Assembly: GCF_003634755.1 (NCBI RefSeq)
Contig: NZ_RBXA01000001.1
Coordinates: 1,302,001 to 1,366,000, forward strand
DNA from: Flavobacterium limicola
GTDB lineage: Bacteria; Bacteroidota; Bacteroidia; Flavobacteriales; Flavobacteriaceae
Reading direction: 5' to 3'
DNA length: 64,000 nt
This document shows, piece after piece, positions 59,586 to 64,000 of this stretch; positions within the stretch are counted from its first letter, which is position 1; each line of letters starts with the position of its first letter. The notes under the pieces are model-generated. The model had not been told where the DNA came from, ran no database searches, and was given only the letters and a program-made list of their open reading frames with translations. A program made the translations under genes and the position numbers.

Positions 59586-59650
59586 TAAGTGTTTTTCACC
59601 TAAGTGTATTAAAAATAAGTGTTTCTCACTTGTTTTAAGTGTTTTTCACC
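59586..59650. repeat. TAAGTGTTTTTCACC short repeat cluster
   Basis: Units begin at 59586, 59601, 59616 and 59636: TAAGTGTTTTTCACC, TAAGTGTATTAAAAA, TAAGTGTTTCTCACT, TAAGTGTTTTTCACC. GTG and CAC in each could pair as small stems. Confidence 0.7.
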
Positions 59651-59750
59651 CATGCCAAGGAATTTTTAATTTAAATTTGAATAATCATTTTTCACGGTCG
59701 CAGTGCACCAGAAGGGGGGTGCTAGTAGGATATGGTGCTCTAATAGAAGC

Positions 59751-60110
59751 CTATACTTTTTCAGTAGTTAATTTATTTAAGTCCTGTGAATCTGTACTAA
59801 ATATTTGATGCATTTCATCCAAGAACTCAATTTCATCCAGAGGAAGTAACTGAGCCACGATTTCCTATACGCTCGCAACATTAATAGATGGATTTTTGAT
59901 TGTCTCTGAAATTTCTGGTGCTTCTTGGTCTAATGCCAGAATGCATAATTTCAGCATGTTAGAAATAACATACCCAAGTTCGCAATAATTTAGCACTCTG
60001 ATTTCAGCAGTGTACATATTCGTTTTATCTGTAACAGGCTTTAGTGTGTTGAAATACCGAGCGCTTAATTTTCTACTATTCTCCAGGTTTTTAATTTCAT
60101 TTGTTTCCAT
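59751..60110 (-). pseudogene. Small hypothetical protein interrupted by an in-frame TAG
   Basis: An 81-codon frame (60110-59865; METNEIKNLENSRKLSARYF, then KLCILALDQEAPEISETIKN) stops at TAG (59865-59867) and continues in the same frame as EIVAQLLPLDEIEFLDEMHQ, then IFSTDSQDLNKLTTEKV, to a stop at 59751. The joined ~119-residue reading looks like one helical protein with a nonsense mutation. Alternatively a GTG at 59858 could start a separate 35-residue peptide. A copy of the C-terminal segment lies just upstream (60125-60181). I do not recognise the family. Confidence 0.55.
59765..59819. repeat. 55-bp direct repeat, copy a
   Basis: It matches 60127-60181 at 51 of 55 positions in direct orientation; the two copies flank the 81-codon frame. 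The core is GTCCTGTGAATCTGTACTAA. On the minus strand it encodes DEMHQIFSTDSQDLNK. Confidence 0.9.
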
Positions 60111-60126
60111 AATTATTCTTTTTCAA

Positions 60127-60181
60127 TAGTTCGTTTATTTAGGTCCTGTGAATCTGTACTAAACATTTGATGCATTTCATC
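60127..60181. repeat. 55-bp direct repeat, copy b
   Basis: Second copy of the repeat at 59765. On the minus strand it encodes DEMHQMFSTDSQDLNK within a start-less reading that stops two bases before the ATG of the 81-codon frame, as if it were the tail of a deleted paralogue. Confidence 0.9.
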
Positions 60182-60237
60182 TGTTTTTTCGATGATCTTG
60201 ATTTTTAAATTGGTTAATTATATTAAATGACAATATA

Positions 60238-61854
60238 TTAGTCTTGTTCAAAATTTAATAATCCGTCCTCAATAACCAAATTGTGTAATTCATATACCAG
60301 TTTTTCAACAATAACAACCATCTGATCCACCTCATTTTTTTTGAGCGTTGATAGCCTTTGATGAAGGGTTCTATGTTTATCCAAATACGGAAAGAAATCC
60401 GTCCAGAACTGTTCTGTCAGATAATTGTATTTTCGGATGTCGGGATCTGCGTAGATGCACAGTTCCCACAATGCCTGACTTGACAGATAATTTGGCAGGT
60501 AGTACGTTTTTATAAAAATGTAGGTCCTGCAAAAGGACAGAAAAAATAGTGAAAAAAGGAAATCTAAACCCTGATGGTTTTCATTCCCGTTACGGGCTAT
60601 CGCAAAAAACTGCAAAGCACTATTCTTGGTAGACTTATAATAAAAATACAGATCAGCGTGGTACTGATTGTGAGGCAGCTCCCAATGCAGTTCCGGATGG
60701 TATTGACTGGATGAATATATCAGGTATTTGTCTTGTATAATGGTAGCAAAGAAACTCTGATACTGATAGAGGTTCTTTTGCATCCAGCTGCGGTTGTGGC
60801 TTATCAAAACAAAATCATATTTCCCACCTGTTTTGCTTTTCAGGGATTGGGTGACTGATTTTAACTTTTCATTACCCGCACCGATAGCTATAAGCATCAG
60901 ATAATAGGTTGTTTTTTCACCATACGTAATTTGATGGTATAAGTAAATCTGTTCGACTTCAACCGACTTTACTATGGTTTCGATGGCAACGTCGAGAATT
61001 ATATCTTTAGGTTTTTCATCCATCTGAGAAGGAAGTTCCTGCTTTTCAAATGATGCTTTTTTTATCCGTTTTTTTAACTCGGCAAACCGGTCTTCGATGA
61101 GGCGGTAGAGATTTTGTTCGGCAATTCCAACTGCCTTATACACTTCATCTTTATGTATTGGCTCATCGTCATTGACGGATGCTTCTTTTGCTTTTACAAA
61201 CAGATCAATAAGATAATAGCTGCTGTGGCTGTTTTTTATAAAGTATTTTTGAATCTCGGGAATATAGGCTATCAGATTATTGATCCTTTCGGCTAAAGAC
61301 AGCGAATTAAAGCTATTTACTAAATATAATTCTTCTAAATATTCCAAATCATATTCCATCCATCTTGCATAGGACGTAAAAACACTGTTGGAAGCACCTT
61401 CAGAAATAAGATTATGAACTTGTGACTTCTGAAGGTCGTGATCGTTATAAAAACGCTCTTCAAATGCATGAAACTTTTTCTTGTATTTCTTCCAATCCCT
61501 TGTAATGATGAGCGGATTTACAGCGGCTGCATTTTGATAGATAAGAGCCGAAGGCTGACAGTATAGTTCAATAAAGGGATGCCCCATAGAAAATCGATGA
61601 TGCAGCCTTCCGGAATAAATGAAAATGACATTGATTTGATAACCATTTCTAGCTTTCGCCACCCATTTTGCCGACTGCAGCTGATCCGCATCAATCTTTT
61701 TTTCGAGATTAATGACAAGTTGTGAGTGTAAAGAAAGTTCCTGTTTGGTAAAAAACATTTGAATGACAGCATACTGATTGACCAATTGCCGAAGGATATT
61801 TTCTAAAAACTCGTTTTCGAGTTTTGGAAATGAAAGTTTTTCTAGAGTTTTCAT
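60238..61854 (-). CDS. Unrecognised 538-residue protein with two degenerate nucleotidyltransferase-like repeats
   Basis: No signal peptide or firm family match. Two similar segments are visible. One is near residues 27-105: VIQMFFTKQELSLHSQLVIN, later NGYQINVIFIYSGRLHHRF and SALIYQ. The other is near 295-375: VEQIYLYHQITYGEKTTYYL, then MLIAIG, later GKYDFVLISHNRSWMQKNLY and KYLIYS. The strand-loop-strand pattern IYLYxxxxxGxxxxxYLMLI resembles the start of minimal nucleotidyltransferases, but the GS and Asp residues needed for catalysis are missing. Each repeat is followed by a helical stretch that might be HEPN-like. The fold is inference. It follows the 186-residue gene by 35 bases. Confidence 0.75.
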   Translation of the reverse strand: MKTLEKLSFPKLENEFLENILRQLVNQYAVIQMFFTKQELSLHSQLVINLEKKIDADQLQSAKWVAKARNGYQINVIFIYSGRLHHRFSMGHPFIELYCQPSALIYQNAAAVNPLIITRDWKKYKKKFHAFEERFYNDHDLQKSQVHNLISEGASNSVFTSYARWMEYDLEYLEELYLVNSFNSLSLAERINNLIAYIPEIQKYFIKNSHSSYYLIDLFVKAKEASVNDDEPIHKDEVYKAVGIAEQNLYRLIEDRFAELKKRIKKASFEKQELPSQMDEKPKDIILDVAIETIVKSVEVEQIYLYHQITYGEKTTYYLMLIAIGAGNEKLKSVTQSLKSKTGGKYDFVLISHNRSWMQKNLYQYQSFFATIIQDKYLIYSSSQYHPELHWELPHNQYHADLYFYYKSTKNSALQFFAIARNGNENHQGLDFLFSLFFLSFCRTYIFIKTYYLPNYLSSQALWELCIYADPDIRKYNYLTEQFWTDFFPYLDKHRTLHQRLSTLKKNEVDQMVVIVEKLVYELHNLVIEDGLLNFEQD

Positions 61855-61889
61855 AATACTGTGTTTTTGAAGATTAGATAAAGGATAAT

Positions 61890-62450
61890 TTATTCCACTG
61901 AAGGTTCAACCTGTTCATTTTTCTTTATTCTCTCAACGCCTCTTTCTTTCATCAGTTCCGCTGCATCGAGCATTTTGATTAAATGAATATAAGGTGTCGC
62001 AAGGTCGGAGTCAGGATCTACATCATATGGAGACAATGAAAGCTCTGTGATTTCACTTAAGAAAAATTCAAACTGTTGAAGTGTTCTCTCTTCAAAGGCA
62101 CTTTGAAGCGCCAAAAAAGGATTGTCGTATTCTTCTTTGGTCAGGGAAGAAAGATGAAATACCGTTTCGGAGCGGGAAGACTCTTTCACTTTCCATTTCT
62201 TGTCTTTCCCCTTCAGGCAGTAACAGACTTTGAGAAAAGAACATATAGCAGTATAAAAGACAAAAGCATTGCAAGGAGCATCCTGCTTGTAGACTTTTGT
62301 CTTATAACAGTGAAGTACTGCTTCACTTAAATTCTGTTTATAATAATCAAGATGTGCAAAGTCAAAAATGGCGTCAAATGCCTCAAATGGATTTCCTGTC
62401 ACGAACCCTGCCCAAAACCTTGTTTCAAGGGATATTTTATTCTTTTTCAT
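61890..62450 (-). CDS. Hypothetical 186-residue protein, partner of the 60238 gene
   Basis: A soluble, mostly helical protein starting MKKNKISLETRFWAGFVTGN (ATG at 62450; an upstream in-frame start at 62486 adds residues of low plausibility). Noted segments are FEAFDAIFDFAHLDYYKQNL and a cysteine-rich helix FYTAICSFLKVCYCLKGKDK; the C terminus is acidic then Lys-rich. I do not recognise the family. It is the first gene of a two-gene operon divergent from an XRE regulator, typical of accessory islands in Bacteroidetes. Confidence 0.7.
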   Translation of the reverse strand: MKKNKISLETRFWAGFVTGNPFEAFDAIFDFAHLDYYKQNLSEAVLHCYKTKVYKQDAPCNAFVFYTAICSFLKVCYCLKGKDKKWKVKESSRSETVFHLSSLTKEEYDNPFLALQSAFEERTLQQFEFFLSEITELSLSPYDVDPDSDLATPYIHLIKMLDAAELMKERGVERIKKNEQVEPSVE

Positions 62451-62496
62451 AATGAGAAGATTTAATATTGAAAAGCGAAGTTCCACTCTTTCAAAA

Positions 62497-62555
62497 GGAT
62501 AATCTATTCGCTATACGGATATAATATCTGACAAAATGGATATTTTACAGGATAT
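62497..62555. promoter_or_regulatory. Direct GGATAT repeats between divergent genes (candidate operators)
   Basis: GGATA/GGATAT occurs at 62497, 62517, 62538 and 62550, spaced 20, 21 and 12 bases, so three lie on one face of the helix. They cover the region upstream of the XRE -7 elements and of the 62450 start. Confidence 0.55.
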
Positions 62556-62560
62556 TTTTT

Positions 62561-62605
62561 TATCTTTGAAACTCAGACTTTTTAATCCAAATGGCTTTAT
62601 CTTTG
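62561..62605 (+). promoter_or_regulatory. Two tandem -7 elements for the XRE gene
   Basis: TATCTTTG at 62561-62568 and again at 62598-62605 both match TAnnTTTG, 37 bases apart. The second would give a leader of about 20 bases. Clear -33 TTG elements are absent. Confidence 0.5.
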
Positions 62606-62630
62606 AGCCTTTAGAAAATTGACACTCATT

Positions 62631-63038
62631 ATGGAACAAAAAATACATCAGGGAAGAAACGTAAAGCGTTTTAGAGAAATGCTTAACATAAAGCAGGAGG
62701 CATTAGCTTATGATCTGGGAGAAGACTGGAATCAAAAGAAAATTTCTATGCTGGAGCAAAAAGATGTAATTGAAGATAACCTGCTTAAACAAGTCTCAGC
62801 TGTATTAAAAATTCCTGTTGAAGCGTTTCAGAATTTTGATGAAGAGCAGGCTGTAAATATTATATCGAATACATTTTCAGATTTTAAAGATGGAGCCTCT
62901 GCAATTAATCTTCATCCAATATTTAACCCTATAAAAGAGGTTATAAAACTACACGAAGAGAAAATTGCATTATACGAGCGTATGTTGAAAGAGAAAGATG
63001 AAATGATGATAAGGCTTGAAAAATTAATCACTAAATAA
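62631..63038 (+). CDS. XRE-type helix-turn-helix regulator
   Basis: A 135-residue DNA-binding protein. Residues 7-60 form the Cro/CI-type HTH (NVKRFREMLNIKQEALAYDL, then QKKISMLEQKDVIEDNLLKQ); residues ~95-135 form a coiled coil (KEVIKLHEEKIALYERMLKE) for dimerisation. It is divergent from the 61890/60238 operon and close to GGATAT repeats, so it probably represses itself and that operon. I start at the ATG at 62631 (MEQKIHQGRN) rather than an in-frame start four codons upstream. It has no DUF2384 domain, so it is not a typical RES-toxin antitoxin. Confidence 0.88.
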   Translation: MEQKIHQGRNVKRFREMLNIKQEALAYDLGEDWNQKKISMLEQKDVIEDNLLKQVSAVLKIPVEAFQNFDEEQAVNIISNTFSDFKDGASAINLHPIFNPIKEVIKLHEEKIALYERMLKEKDEMMIRLEKLITK

Positions 63039-63059
63039 TTTATATAAGGATATAAACAA

Positions 63060-63086
63060 AAAAAGAGACTTGGAAGTCTCTTTTTT
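63060..63086. terminator. Bidirectional terminator between XRE and RES genes
   Basis: AAAAAGAGACTT and AAGTCTCTTTTTT form a 12-bp stem with a very short loop, with A and T tracts on the two sides of a convergent gene pair. Confidence 0.9.
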
Positions 63087-63142
63087 GTAATTAATTAAAT
63101 TTAAGTTCGCTATTTAGTCAGCGCGCCTAATTTTTTTTATAT

Positions 63143-64000
63143 TCAAAATCGCATGACATCAAATTCTTGACCTTTAATTTGTACTGACTCAACGTGTTTC
63201 ACCTTAATAGAATCTAAATCAATTGACAAAGTTATTTTTCTCGTATCTGGATCGCTCTTTTTCCATTCTCCGTCAGGAAATTCAAAATACTCATTCTTTA
63301 AAATTTTATCTTTTATATTTTCATTCGGTACACATGTTGATACCGTGTAGTTAGGAACTATTCCTTCATCATTCCATTCTGTAAGGTCTGCAATAATATC
63401 TGTTCCATCAGGATATTCGAGTACAAATACTCTTGAAGCAGAATGAAAAAGAGTAACATTAAGCCCTCTGTGTGATTGGGCAGAAGGAAAAATAATACCG
63501 TCAAGTTCTAATTCTGACGATAAGAAATCAGCAACAACCTGAGTAGTCAAATATTCGGAATGTTCATCATCGGGCATTACTGGCCTAGTCATCCTTTGGC
63601 TTAAGTTTCTTAAAAACATGATCCTCGATAATCTATCTGCGTAAGTTTCGTCAAAAATACTCCCGATAACAAGTGTGGATGTAAGTGCACTCAAATCCAA
63701 TACCTTCAAAGTTTTCATTAGTTCAAAACGTGCAAGAGCCACTTTGCAACCTACAGGTGGCCGAATTTCAGCTAATGCAGTGTTAGCATCAGTTGCTCCA
63801 TAAAACACTGAAATTCCCCTGGAATTCATTCTTCCTGCGGTTGCAAATTCTGAAGGTGGCGGGCCAAGTTCCTTATCAGGAGACTGTAGTGCATTTTTAA
63901 GTTTAAAATCAGATTGAAAAGCTCTTGCTCTGTACAAATGCGTAACATCTTTTTCAGTTCCAATATTACGAACAACAGGCTTTCCTTCATGGGTGTGCAA
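63143..64000 (-). CDS. RES-domain protein (putative NAD+ phosphorylase/NADase), 5' end outside window
   Basis: At least 285 residues; the frame is open at base 64000, so the N terminus is missing. The RES fold is shown by HLYRARAF with the conserved arginine, RMNSRGISVFYGATDANTAL, then AEIRPP, and LELDGIIFPSAQSHRGLNVT. RES toxins degrade NAD+, sometimes by phosphorolysis. This protein is longer than classic RES toxins (~150-160 residues) and resembles the larger RES proteins with extra domains. No Xre/DUF2384 antitoxin is adjacent on the visible side, so toxin-antitoxin function is uncertain. Confidence 0.85.
   Translation of the reverse strand: MHTHEGKPVVRNIGTEKDVTHLYRARAFQSDFKLKNALQSPDKELGPPPSEFATAGRMNSRGISVFYGATDANTALAEIRPPVGCKVALARFELMKTLKVLDLSALTSTLVIGSIFDETYADRLSRIMFLRNLSQRMTRPVMPDDEHSEYLTTQVVADFLSSELELDGIIFPSAQSHRGLNVTLFHSASRVFVLEYPDGTDIIADLTEWNDEGIVPNYTVSTCVPNENIKDKILKNEYFEFPDGEWKKSDPDTRKITLSIDLDSIKVKHVESVQIKGQEFDVMRF

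Larger units (their letters stand above)
59108..59750. other. Repeat-rich region upstream of topB without a supported gene
   Basis: It contains the 11-bp minisatellite (59230-59482) and a short 15-bp-period repeat (59586-59650). Open frames exist here only because the minisatellite lacks stop codons in all forward frames. A slightly GC-richer stretch near 59700 holds a weak GCACC/GGTGC hairpin. Confidence 0.7.

Noticed and set aside
59533..59808. A 91-codon plus-strand frame after the minisatellite
   Set aside because: It starts at a non-ATG codon, runs through the TAAGTG repeat cluster and overlaps the 55-bp direct repeat that codes sensibly on the minus strand.
62631..64000. XRE gene and RES gene as a classic RES-Xre toxin-antitoxin pair
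   Set aside because: They are convergent with a terminator between them, and the XRE protein has a coiled coil instead of the DUF2384 domain of RES antitoxins.

Overview
The window is AT-rich and reads as the chromosome of a Flavobacteriaceae bacterium, most likely Flavobacterium. Support comes from the secDF fusion, the LDH-type malate dehydrogenase, TonB-dependent receptors with plug and carboxypeptidase-like domains, Bacteroidetes promoters (TTTG, 19 bases, TAnnTTTG) and the near absence of Shine-Dalgarno sites. No rRNA, tRNA, CRISPR array or complete insertion sequence was seen.

Layout. 1-3737: the 5' end of a RelA/SpoT gene, a serine-hydrolase gene, a TrmH-type rRNA/tRNA methyltransferase and a TRIC-like membrane protein. 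3773-13669: a surface-polysaccharide locus with a GNAT/FemAB-like acyltransferase, FdtB-type aminotransferase, Wzx-type flippase, membrane O-acyltransferase, five glycosyltransferases and an FdtA-type sugar ketoisomerase, ending against ftsE. 14603-20993: a giant TPR protein, a PhzF-like enzyme, an outer-membrane barrel and a GreA/B-like protein. 21226-26761: two asparagine synthetase paralogues flanking an amidohydrolase lipoprotein. 26944-43666: housekeeping genes (gyrB, mdh, secDF, lgt, yidD, cysS, folE, an aspartate-type aminotransferase, valS) with a few envelope proteins. 43817-56587: an iron/redox region on the minus strand. 56816-59107: DNA topoisomerase III. 59108-64000: an accessory region with an 11-bp minisatellite, degenerate small genes, an unrecognised two-gene operon divergent from an XRE regulator, and a RES-domain gene running off the end.

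How the genes work together. The iron/redox region looks like one regulon. Two siderophore receptors and an ankyrin-headed operon share a promoter design: a canonical -33/-7 pair followed by a TTATTTAGAAT-like box over the start site, with a second box upstream. The ankyrin operon encodes a small secreted DUF2271 protein with a TGASVT motif resembling flavinylation sites, a PepSY-flavodoxin-FNR fusion and ApbE. Together these could form an extracytosolic flavin-based electron-transfer chain, perhaps for ferric reduction. A second PepSY membrane protein follows the second receptor.

The window also carries several small dispersed repeat families: a GC-rich 40-mer (four copies, one inside the signal-peptide region of a gene), a heptamer array (one inside an aminotransferase gene), a CATATAAGTCATATAAG inverted repeat (three copies), and one hairpin of the widespread GTCATTGCGAG family. 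The most unusual features are the indel-free 23-unit minisatellite and the XRE-linked module whose large protein appears to contain two degenerate nucleotidyltransferase-like repeats.
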